Below the pieces are notes generated by a model. It was not told the origin of the DNA. It did not search any database and saw nothing but the letters and a program-made list of their open reading frames with translations. Of a stretch of DNA of 54,937 nt, positions 48,636-54,937 are shown one piece after another (position 1 is the stretch's first letter; each line of letters starts with the position of its first letter). This DNA comes from CAYRKQ01 sp964424985. GTDB taxonomy: Bacteria; Patescibacteriota; Saccharimonadia; Saccharimonadales; UBA7683. The stretch spans positions 1 through 54,937 of the forward strand of contig CAYRKQ010000004.1 in NCBI GenBank assembly GCA_964424985.1. Reading direction: 5' to 3'. Position numbers and translations under genes: made by a program.

Positions 48636-51200
48636 TTATAGGTGTTTTAGTTGTTTCTTCAGGTGGTCGGTTTGGGTGTTGAGGCGGGTTTGTTCTTCGC
48701 GGCTTTCGGCTACTAAAGCCTCGGGCGCATTTTTGACGTAGCTTTCATTGGAAAGGCGCTTTTCTAGCAGTTCCAAGCTGGCCTCAAACTTCTCAAGTTT
48801 CTTCTCAAGCGATGATTTATAGGTGGTGATCTGCTCTGGTGAAAGACTCAGCCAGACCGGTTCATGCGTACTAGTAAGACGTAAGCCACTGCCCTCTTCA
48901 AGCTCTTCAACGTAGCCAACGCGGCTCATCTTTCTAATCAGTTCAGCATTTTCTAGAATAAGCGCCGAGGTTGAGGTGAGAGCGATGTCATGCGTGCCAA
49001 CTTCTGCCAGCACTTCTCGTGTTTCGGTAATGACTGCTTGCAGCTGTTCGAAGGCCTCAGCCTGCTTTTCGTCGTAGTCTACCCTGGTTGGCCAAGGGCT
49101 GGTGATAAGGAGAGAGTCTTCATGGGTGCTTTGCCAAATAGTTTCGGTGACAAAGGGCGCAAAGGGGTGCGCAATTTTGAGGCAGGTTTCCAATACCCAA
49201 CTCATAACAGACGCCTTCTGAGGCGATTCCTCAGCCGTTTTTGAGGCTTCTAAGTACCAATCGGCTACTTTGTCCCAAATAGTATGATAAACGGCTTCTA
49301 CGGCCTCTGAAAAGCGATATTCTTCCAGCAAAGCGGCCACTTCGTTGGCAGCCGCGTCTAACTCGCGCATAATCCAGTGGTCGTGAGAAGAATGAGGAGT
49401 GGGGAGTGAAGAATGTGGTTTTCTCCCTTCTTCATTCTGCGTTCCTCCTTCTATAAACCGGGCGATATTCCACAGCTTGTTGGCAAAGTTGCGGCCAGCT
49501 ATAACTTTGTCTGCCCCAAATGCTTGGTTCTGGCCAGCTGAGCGAGATGAAAGCAGGCCAATTCTGAGGGCATCAGATCCGTACTGCTCCATAACTTCTT
49601 GCGGGTTAACAACGTTACCCCTGCTTTTACTCATCTTTTGGCCATGTGGGTCGAGCACTAGGCCATGCAGATAGACGGTTTTAAATGGCACCTGCTTTTC
49701 AACGTAAAGGCTCATCATGAGCATGCGTGAAACCCATGGGAATAAGATGTCGTGCCCCGTTTCCATGACGGTGTTCGGAAAGAACTCCCCTAGCTCGCCG
49801 CTGTCGTGATACTTGGTGGTAATGTATGGCCACTGACCACTGGAAAACCAGGTATCAAAGGTGTCTGGATCACGCTGGTATTTTTTACCATCAACTTCAA
49901 TAGTTTCCTCTGTGACTCTCTCGTCAAAAATCCAATCATCGGAATCATCTACGTTCTGGAAGGCGGGTATTGGAATGCCCCAAGGAATTTGCCGAGAAAT
50001 ATTCCAATCTTTCAAGTTCTTTAGGTAGTTAACCAGCACTCTGCCCTTGTTTTCAGGCACGAATGTCACTTCACCTTCTTCAATGGCCTTGACTGCCTCT
50101 TTGGCAATGCCCTCAACCTTAATAAACCACTGATCTTTTAGGAGCGGTTGAATAACGGTGCCACACTTGTAGCAGTGGCCAACGCTGTGCTTGTAGTCTT
50201 CTTCGGCCACCAAATAGTCGTGGGTTTTTAGATCTTCTACTACTGCTTTTCTCGCTTCGTTGACGGCCATTCCCTGGTACTTCTTTGGTACGTTTTCGTT
50301 CATTGTGCCGTCGTAATTGATGACGTTGATTCGTTCTAAATTATTACGTTCCCCTGCTTCGAAGTCGTTTTGGTCGTGGGCCGGGGTGATTTTTACGGCG
50401 CCAGTACCAAACTCCATATCAACAAAATCATCAGCAATAACCGGGATTTCACGCTCGGCGATCGGCAGCATCAGCTTCTTGCCGATTAAGTGTTTATAAC
50501 GTTCGTCATCTGGATGAACAGCTACGGCAGTATCACCAAACATGGTTTCAGGTCTGGTTGTGGCAACAATCAGTTCGTATGAGCCATCTTTGGCAGGGTA
50601 GCTAATATCCCAAATATGAGATTTCTCATCTTTAAAAGTCACCTCAATATCAGCAAAGCTGGTGTCGTGCTTAGTGCAGTAATTAACGAGCCGTTCACCT
50701 CTGTAAATTAATTCATCTTCCCACATTTTTTTAAAGGTTTTGTAGGCAACATTGACGACTGAATCATCGAGTGTGAAGACTTGTTTGCTCCAATCGCAGC
50801 TAGCACCTAGTTCGCGAACCTGAACTTCCATGTTGGATCTATTTTTGGCCACAAAGTCCCAGGTCTGTTGATACAGCTCTTCTCTACTGAAATCAAAACG
50901 AGTCTTACCTTCTTTTTCAAGCTGTTTTTCGTAGACAACCCAGGTTTCAAAGCCGGCGTGATCAGCACCCGGAATATAGATAGTTTTTTTACCACGCATC
51001 CGATGATAACGGATCAGCCCATCTTCAACAGCATTTATTAAAGCGTGACCAAGGTGAAGATTGCCGTTAGCGTTGGGCGGCGGCATAACAATGCTAAAGG
51101 GCTCCCCTTCTCCAGATGGTTTAAAGGCGTCACTGGTTTCCCACAGCTGATAAATATCAGCTTCGTACTTCCCTGGTTCATATGTTTTCGGTAAATTCAT
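48636..51200 (-). CDS. valS: Valyl-tRNA synthetase
   Basis: An 854-residue class I synthetase. The HIGH motif is HLGH in NANGNLHLGHALINA, and KMSKS is in GQKMSKSRGNVV. The editing domain has TTRPETMFGD. The C-terminal coiled-coil tRNA arm (LEKKLEKFEASLELLEKRL) is present. It attaches valine to tRNA-Val. The start at 51200 (NLPKTYEPGKYEADIY) is preferred to 51239, which adds 13 unrelated residues. A non-conserved segment with PHSSLPTPHSS lies between the catalytic and anticodon-binding parts and comes from an inserted DNA repeat at 49385-49451. Confidence 0.97.
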   Translation of the reverse strand: MNLPKTYEPGKYEADIYQLWETSDAFKPSGEGEPFSIVMPPPNANGNLHLGHALINAVEDGLIRYHRMRGKKTIYIPGADHAGFETWVVYEKQLEKEGKTRFDFSREELYQQTWDFVAKNRSNMEVQVRELGASCDWSKQVFTLDDSVVNVAYKTFKKMWEDELIYRGERLVNYCTKHDTSFADIEVTFKDEKSHIWDISYPAKDGSYELIVATTRPETMFGDTAVAVHPDDERYKHLIGKKLMLPIAEREIPVIADDFVDMEFGTGAVKITPAHDQNDFEAGERNNLERINVINYDGTMNENVPKKYQGMAVNEARKAVVEDLKTHDYLVAEEDYKHSVGHCYKCGTVIQPLLKDQWFIKVEGIAKEAVKAIEEGEVTFVPENKGRVLVNYLKNLKDWNISRQIPWGIPIPAFQNVDDSDDWIFDERVTEETIEVDGKKYQRDPDTFDTWFSSGQWPYITTKYHDSGELGEFFPNTVMETGHDILFPWVSRMLMMSLYVEKQVPFKTVYLHGLVLDPHGQKMSKSRGNVVNPQEVMEQYGSDALRIGLLSSRSAGQNQAFGADKVIAGRNFANKLWNIARFIEGGTQNEEGRKPHSSLPTPHSSHDHWIMRELDAAANEVAALLEEYRFSEAVEAVYHTIWDKVADWYLEASKTAEESPQKASVMSWVLETCLKIAHPFAPFVTETIWQSTHEDSLLITSPWPTRVDYDEKQAEAFEQLQAVITETREVLAEVGTHDIALTSTSALILENAELIRKMSRVGYVEELEEGSGLRLTSTHEPVWLSLSPEQITTYKSSLEKKLEKFEASLELLEKRLSNESYVKNAPEALVAESREEQTRLNTQTDHLKKQLKHL
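49385..49451. repeat. Repeat-derived in-frame insertion in valS
   Basis: A GA-rich block with GAATGAGGAGTGGGGAGTG is followed by a CT-rich block with TTCTTCATTC, so the arms are partly complementary. It encodes the non-conserved NEEGRKPHSSLPTPHSSHDH-like insert between ARFIEGG and WIMRELDAA. It shares GAATGTGG (49411-49418) and TTCTTCATTC (49428-49437) with the second tsaD insertion. Confidence 0.7.
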
Positions 51201-51381
51201 GTAAGAAAATATTCTTTCTGTATCTGGAAGATATTCCAAAACTTAGTTGCATTCATGTGAAATTGAAGTTGTAATATTAAGCCCTGGTGGGCACAACACT
51301 TCGAGCAGTTCCAAAATGAAATTTCACAGATTGCATCAACATAACTACCCAGATTGTACCACTTCCCTACCCCTGACACAA
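51201..51381 (-). promoter_or_regulatory. valS promoter and long structured 5' leader
   Basis: On the minus strand TTGTGT (51381-51376) and extended TGG-TACAAT (51358-51353) are spaced 17 bp. The leader of about 146 nt folds into a long imperfect stem: TGTGAAATT/AATTTCACA (51328-51320 with 51264-51256), then GAAGT/ACTTC with TGT/ACA, capped by GCCC-ACCA-GGGC (51292-51281). TGCA and TAGT/ACTA pairs extend it outward. No T-box sequence is seen. It looks like a regulatory leader. Confidence 0.6.
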
Positions 51382-51395
51382 TTCGTATTGGTTGG

Positions 51396-51713
51396 CTATA
51401 AGCTGAACATGGTTTCTAAAATGGTGCAGGTTTGTTCGGCGTCTGATTGTTTTAGTCTGCCGTAGGTTTTTAGTAGTCGCTTTTTATCGATACATCTGAT
51501 TTGATCACAGGCGATTGAACCGGGTGTCGTGTCGTGGGTGATGTTGAGCCGATACCCAAGATTGCGCCGTGTTTTGGTAATGGGCGTCACCACTACTGTT
51601 TTCAGCTCACTGTTAATTTCATCTGGCGAGACAATAACACACGGTCGAATCTTCTTAATTTCGCTGCCAATTGTGGGGTCAAGATTAACCCAGTACACAT
51701 CAAACCGTTTCAC
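51396..51713 (-). CDS. MazF/PemK-family mRNA interferase
   Basis: A 105-residue toxin. MKRFDVYWVNLDPTIGSEIKKI with RPCVIVSPDEINSELKTVVV and VTPITKT is the classical MazF pattern, with the catalytic Arg in the KKIRPC loop and Thr in the following strand. It overlaps its AbrB-type antitoxin by 4 nt. It lies 195 nt upstream of the valS start in the same orientation, so read-through into the valS leader is possible. Confidence 0.93.
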   Translation of the reverse strand: MKRFDVYWVNLDPTIGSEIKKIRPCVIVSPDEINSELKTVVVTPITKTRRNLGYRLNITHDTTPGSIACDQIRCIDKKRLLKTYGRLKQSDAEQTCTILETMFSL

Positions 51714-52024
51714 TGACAGCCCTTCGTATAGAGGTCTAACCAGTAATCATCTTCGTTTTCATCAAGACCGTCACTTACCGCGCTATCGAAAAGCTGTCGA
51801 TCAGTTTGCTCATCGGTTGTTTCGGCCTGCTGCGCGAATGCTTGTTTGGTTTGTTCGTGCCAGGCAGCGCGTGGGTTTTGCTGAGCCATAACGACAATTT
51901 TGCCCGGAGTGACCTCAAGAACAACGTTCTCGCCAAGATCGCCGATAAGTCGAGCTGCTCGTGGCAAACGGATTACGAAACTGTTCCCGCCTTTGGCTAT
52001 TTTCGATGGATATACACTTTTCAT
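51710..52024 (-). CDS. AbrB/MazE-type antitoxin
   Basis: A 104-residue protein. KSVYPSKIAKGGNSFVIRLPRA, then GENVVLEVTPGKIVVM is the MazE/AbrB swapped-hairpin domain. The acidic C-terminal tail (AVSDGLDENEDDYWLDLY) fits MazF binding. The start at 52024 is chosen because its ATG is 7 nt from the -10; the ATG at 52033 lies inside it. Confidence 0.87.
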   Translation of the reverse strand: MKSVYPSKIAKGGNSFVIRLPRAARLIGDLGENVVLEVTPGKIVVMAQQNPRAAWHEQTKQAFAQQAETTDEQTDRQLFDSAVSDGLDENEDDYWLDLYTKGCQ

Positions 52025-52031
52025 GTAATAC

Positions 52032-52061
52032 ATTGTACTTACAACTATGAGTAGCTGTCAA
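52032..52061 (-). promoter_or_regulatory. Leaderless promoter of the MazEF-like pair
   Basis: On the minus strand TTGACA (52061-52056) and TACAAT (52037-52032) are spaced 18 bp; the ATG follows after 7 nt. TGTAA and TTACA half-sites flank the -10 region. Confidence 0.75.
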
Positions 52062-52137
52062 CTTTATGGCACCTCAATCACAAAACCCCCGATCTATTAG
52101 TTTGTCATCTTGAGCTTGCGGTGCCTCGTGATTGAGG

Positions 52138-53432
52138 TTATAGCGGCCAAGAGGGTTTGGGGTCGAGATGGCGAGGGTCGATTGGATCCTCGCTTTTTGA
52201 TTGAAAGTAGGCGCGGGCGCCGATCATGGCAGCGTTGTCAGTGCATAAAATTTGGGGGGCGTAAGTGATTTCAATTGGCAGCGCTTCGGAAAGAGCCTGG
52301 CGAAGGGGGAGTGAGGCTGCGACACCACCACCAATAATGACCGTTTTGGGCTGAAATTCCTCAAATGCCAGTTTAATTTTAGAAACCAAGTAGTTGATGG
52401 CCGTTTTTTGGAAGCTGGCCGCAAAATCTGCCTTTTGAGCGTCATTTAAGCGGGCTGCAAGCTCAAAACTAGGGAAGTCGTGTTCGACACCGCATTCTTT
52501 TTGCACTGCTCTTAGTAAGCCTGTTTTGAGCCCGCTGAACGAAAAATTATAAGAGATCTTAGATGGTAGATCTTGGATCTTAGACTCGACACCAGAGCCG
52601 GCTGCGACTTCTCTAAGATCTAAGAACTGAGATCTAAGATCCGCCAAGCCCGGATCAATGGTGTCTACTTTCGGGGTGGTCAGGTGGTACTTATCGGCAT
52701 TACCGTTTTCGGCGGCTTTTGCCACACTGGGGCCGCCAGGGTAGGGGAGACCAAGTACCTTGGCGGCTTTGTCGAAGGCTTCGCCCACGGCGTCATCTTG
52801 GGNNNNNNNNNNATAACGCGCCAGTCAGTATGATTTGTGGCGTACATGAGCTGGGTGTGGCCGCCGCTGACGATTAAAGCTAAAACTGGAAATTCCGGCT
52901 TTGTAGAGTGAAGAGTGGAGGATGAGGAATGTGGAGGAGCCATTATTCTACGATCCTCATTCTTCATTCCTGCCGGTGTTGTTGGCAGGATCCAATTTGC
53001 GTAAACGTGTCCAAGAATGTGATGAATGGGGTAGAGGGGTTTGCCAAGTGTCCACGCCAACGTCCGGGCAGTGAGGACGCCGATTAACAGGGCGCCGAGG
53101 AGGCCTGGCCCTTGGGTGACGGCAATTGCGTCAATTTGATCCCAGTAGTTAGAAGGTAGAAGTTGGACGTTGGTGGTTGGTGGTTTCGAATTTTGCTTAT
53201 TAGAATTTAGTGCTTGGGATTTATGATTTGCGAAAGCCTCCTCCAAGGCTTGAGTGATTACTGGTAGCATTACTTCAAGATGGCTCCGCGCCGCTACCTC
53301 TGGTACGACGCCGCCAAATGCCTTATGCAGATCAATTTGGGAATTCACCACTAGTGAATGAACAGTAGCACCATCTTCAACTACCGCCACAGAAGTCTCA
53401 TCACAACTTGTTTCAATTGCCAGAATAGTCAT
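52138..53432 (-). CDS. tsaD: tRNA N6-adenosine threonylcarbamoyltransferase TsaD (interrupted by an assembly gap)
   Basis: One gene read as two frames because of the N gap at 52803-52812. The N-terminal part has ILAIETSCDETSVAVVEDG, HHILGHVY (metal ligands HxxxH) and LIVSGGHTQL. The C-terminal part has DDAVGEAFDKAAKVLGLPYPGGP, FSFSGLKT and VIIGGGVAASLPLR, with CTDNAAM at the end. It makes t6A at position 37 of ANN-decoding tRNAs. The start at 53432 (MTILAIET) is 6 nt after TATACT. Three segments absent from ordinary TsaD proteins come from inserted repeats (53155-53240, 52905-52975, 52554-52642). If the product is functional, it tolerates them. Confidence 0.9.
52554..52642. repeat. Hairpin repeat inserted in frame in tsaD (third insertion)
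   Basis: A 31-base arm (52554-52584, rich in GATCTTAGA) and its inverted partner (52612-52642) match at 25 of 31 positions around a 27-base loop. It encodes the extra LADLRSQFLDLRE and SKIQDLPSKI stretches just before FSFSGLKT. Confidence 0.85.
52803..52812. other. Assembly gap (10 N)
   Basis: Ten N bases inside tsaD between VIS-side codons and QDDAVGEAF. The frame does not continue across ten bases. If the usual VIGETQDDA sequence is present, the true gap would be about 8 bases, which restores the frame. Confidence 0.95.
52905..52975. repeat. Repeat inserted in frame in tsaD (second insertion)
   Basis: A GA-rich arm containing ATGAGGA (52922-52928) and a CT-rich arm containing TCCTCAT (52954-52960) form a 7-bp stem. 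It encodes the NEDRRIMAPPHSSSSTLHSTK-like insert before PEFPVLALIVSGG. It shares GAATGTGG and TTCTTCATTC with the valS insertion, and both encode PHSS in the same frame. Confidence 0.75.
53155..53240. repeat. AT-rich insertion in frame in tsaD (first insertion)
   Basis: An AT-rich stretch with TTAGAATTTAGTGCTTGGG and TTGGTGGTTGGTGG-like repeats encodes about 26 extra residues (SQALNSNKQNSKPPTTNVQL) between ALEEA and DAIAVTQGPG. It resembles non-coding AT-rich spacer repeats more than protein-coding DNA. No strong hairpin is seen. Confidence 0.6.
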
Positions 53433-53438
53433 CAGTAC

Positions 53439-53444
53439 AGTATA
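53439..53444 (-). promoter_or_regulatory. -10 element of tsaD
   Basis: TATACT on the minus strand lies 6 nt before the tsaD ATG at 53432. No clear -35 and no ribosome site are visible. The divergent gene at 53479 begins 35 nt away. Confidence 0.5.
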
Positions 53445-53478
53445 CAAAATTATCCGATTACACTAATATACGAATAAT

Positions 53479-54021
53479 ATGTCTTTTGAAACCACCAACT
53501 CTCGTGATTGTAAAGTAGAGCTTTTTATGAAAAATCTTGGCGTAATGCATGGACCTGAAAGTACTATCAGCGACTTTCGATTGTGTTTTGAAAGTGTGGA
53601 CTTAGCTGGTGCTGGACACGCAATATACAGGGGTGGAGAATGTGTGGAGGTTGATATTCCTCCGCCAGATGAATACACGATCTCATCTCATCCAGGTGAA
53701 ATATCACGCTGGCAGCTTGTTAAAAGCCCAGACAACGTGTGGAGTTGTCTCACCTCGAAAAGACGCGTTGGCCCAGGTCTGTCTGACACCTCTGTTACGA
53801 AGCCGTTAGCGCCAACCGACCTCGTAATGCAAAAATTCACTGAATTTATTGACGGTTCAACCAAGACATGTCATGTAGATGAAGTCTTGACCTCAAAAGA
53901 ACAGAAAATAAAAAGAGTTGCCCGAGGCTTTAGGGCTTTGCAGCTGTTTGCGGGTGCATGTATGTCAAGCTATGTTTCACGTTTTTTGCACGCACCAACC
54001 ATAAACAAAACGGATGCGTGA
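53479..54021 (+). CDS. Protein of unknown function
   Basis: A 180-residue soluble protein that I do not recognise. It has seven cysteines (for example SRDCKVE, FRLCFES, GECVEVD, WSCLTS, KTCHVDE, GACMSS) and a mixed strand-helix pattern; the C-terminal third (EQKIKRVARGFRALQLFAGA) is helical. No signal peptide or membrane helix is evident. It is divergent from tsaD and upstream of the murE-like gene by 12 nt, so it may form an operon with it. TAATAT/TATACG just before the ATG may be its -10. Confidence 0.6.
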   Translation: MSFETTNSRDCKVELFMKNLGVMHGPESTISDFRLCFESVDLAGAGHAIYRGGECVEVDIPPPDEYTISSHPGEISRWQLVKSPDNVWSCLTSKRRVGPGLSDTSVTKPLAPTDLVMQKFTEFIDGSTKTCHVDEVLTSKEQKIKRVARGFRALQLFAGACMSSYVSRFLHAPTINKTDA

Positions 54022-54033
54022 TAATATTGAGGT

Positions 54034-54937
54034 ATGCCAAAGAGTGCAAAAAAACTAGCTAGAAAAGTCTTAAAAGGCAAGGTACTGCGTGGGATTGAAA
54101 ACGAGTATCGTTTGGCGCGGGCCAGTTATGCCAACGCGCGTTTTCGGTGGCCGGCTCGGGGTATGCGCGTCATTATGGTCACTGGTACTAATGGAAAAAC
54201 GACTACGGCGCATTTTCTTTTCTCTATTTTAAAGGAAGCCGGGCATTCAGTGGGTTTGCTTTCCACGGCGGAATTTCGCGTTAACGAACGTTCGCAGCTC
54301 AACGATACAAACATGACAGCAATTGAACCGGTGCAGCTGCGACGTAAGCTTGCTGAATTGAAAGAGGCTGAGGTTGAATACGTTGTTTTGGAGGCTACCA
54401 GCCAAGCACTCGACCAATATCGGCTGTGGGGGATCCCGTGTGAGGTGGCGGTTATTACGAACTTAACGCAAGATCATCTAGATTACCATAAAACCATGGA
54501 ACGTTACGCGGCCGCTAAAGGGAGGCTATGGGATCTCGAGCCAAAGCTTTCGGTGCTCAACGCAGATGATGAATGGTACAAATATTTTGAAGAAAAGGCC
54601 ACCGGCACGGTGCTCAGCTACGGTCAAAAAGACGGCAGCATTCACTTTAGCGGTTACAAAGCTACTGGTAGCAGTGCTCATTTTACCTTGAAACTACCTT
54701 CTGGCCGATCGGTGATTACGCTGCAGCTTTCAGGGCTGTACAATGCCTACAATGCGGTAGCAGCGGCCACGGCAGCTTGTGGGCTTGGCATCGCTCCTGA
54801 AGTGATTGAAGAGGGGCTGGAAGGCCTTGTGAGCATTCCTGGGCGTCTGGAAGAGGTAAAACTGAACAAACCGTACAAAGTAGTGGTAGATTACGCCCAC
54901 ACTCCTGACGGACTTGAAAAGGTGCTCAGAGCTGGGC
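54034..54937 (+). CDS. Mur ligase, MurE-like, lacking the N-terminal UDP-binding domain (3' end outside the window)
   Basis: 301 residues are visible before the window edge. After a short basic start (KSAKKLARKVLKGK) the central ATP-binding domain begins: TGTNGKTTT at about residues 49-57, EATSQALDQYR near 125, TNLTQDHLDYH and GRLEEV, then VVDYAHTPDGLEKVL of the C-terminal domain. In MurE the P-loop is normally near residue 110, preceded by the UDP-MurNAc-binding domain; that domain is absent. MurE adds the third amino acid to the peptidoglycan stem. The selectivity motif lies beyond the window. The ATG has no ribosome site. Confidence 0.85.
   Translation, partial: MPKSAKKLARKVLKGKVLRGIENEYRLARASYANARFRWPARGMRVIMVTGTNGKTTTAHFLFSILKEAGHSVGLLSTAEFRVNERSQLNDTNMTAIEPVQLRRKLAELKEAEVEYVVLEATSQALDQYRLWGIPCEVAVITNLTQDHLDYHKTMERYAAAKGRLWDLEPKLSVLNADDEWYKYFEEKATGTVLSYGQKDGSIHFSGYKATGSSAHFTLKLPSGRSVITLQLSGLYNAYNAVAAATAACGLGIAPEVIEEGLEGLVSIPGRLEEVKLNKPYKVVVDYAHTPDGLEKVLRAG

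Noticed and set aside
51201..51346. T-box riboswitch before valS
   Set aside because: The conserved T-box bulge sequence was not found; only general structure supports regulation.
52138..52788. tsaD as a genuinely split pseudogene
   Set aside because: The break coincides with the N gap and both halves keep all conserved blocks, so an assembly cause is far more likely.

Overview
The window looks like a chromosomal segment of a Candidate Phyla Radiation bacterium, most likely Candidatus Saccharibacteria (TM7). This placement is inferred from gene content, not from an rRNA. The supporting features are very short spacers, a dnaA-dnaN/rpmH-rnpA-yidC-jag origin region, a large type IV secretion (T4SS)-like cluster with many small pilin-like proteins, few metabolic genes and abundant toxin-antitoxin (TA) pairs. 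TGA acts as a stop (for example at 35124-35126, overlapping the next ATG), so the UGA=Gly code of Gracilibacteria/SR1 does not apply. Ten Ns at 52803-52812 mark an assembly gap inside tsaD.

Layout. 1-12085: surface-glycan locus with six glycosyltransferases in the GT2/GT4 classes (one a GT2-GT4 fusion), a GT11 fucosyltransferase-like enzyme, a two-gene ABC exporter of Wzm/Wzt type, and gmd plus an rmd-like reductase making a GDP-6-deoxyhexose. 12113-13469: two PIN-domain TA pairs. 13504-19922: replication-origin region (jag, yidC, a Fic-fold gene inserted in the conserved cluster, rnpA, rpmH, DnaA-box clusters on both sides of dnaA, dnaN). 19935-33863: T4SS-like operon (PEGA/propeller-like protein, three-domain wall hydrolase, membrane-anchored VanY peptidase, split VirB4/TraC, PrgI, split VirB6-like channel). 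33954-37066: seven tandem pilin-like genes running divergently. 37082-40822: inverted-repeat-flanked four-helix-bundle cassette, hsp20, comF, a replication-relaxation protein and a TA pair. 40954-44487: accessory segment bounded by inverted tRNA-Ser/repeat units, with two GIY-YIG genes, two TA pairs and a tRNA-Arg with duplicated 3' end. 44484-54937: lysA-like decarboxylase, ACT-like protein, membrane phosphoesterase, HIT protein, valS, a MazF pair, tsaD and a partial murE-like gene.

How it works together. The glycan genes could build and export a deoxyhexose-containing surface polymer. The T4SS operon and pilin array would form an envelope-spanning machine with its own wall-cutting enzymes. 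Regulation appears dominated by near-leaderless promoters: in more than ten places a -10 hexamer lies only 6-11 nt before the start codon, often with a palindrome or repeat in TA-type promoters.

The most unusual signals are repeat-derived in-frame insertions in tsaD (three) and valS (one); the 3.2-kb segment framed by outward-facing tRNA-Ser genes fused to an 83-bp repeat; the four-helix-bundle cassette inside a perfect 30-bp inverted repeat; two structured RNAs (valS leader, and upstream of tRNA-Ser(UGA)); and a VirB6-like gene split by a stop/start overlap.
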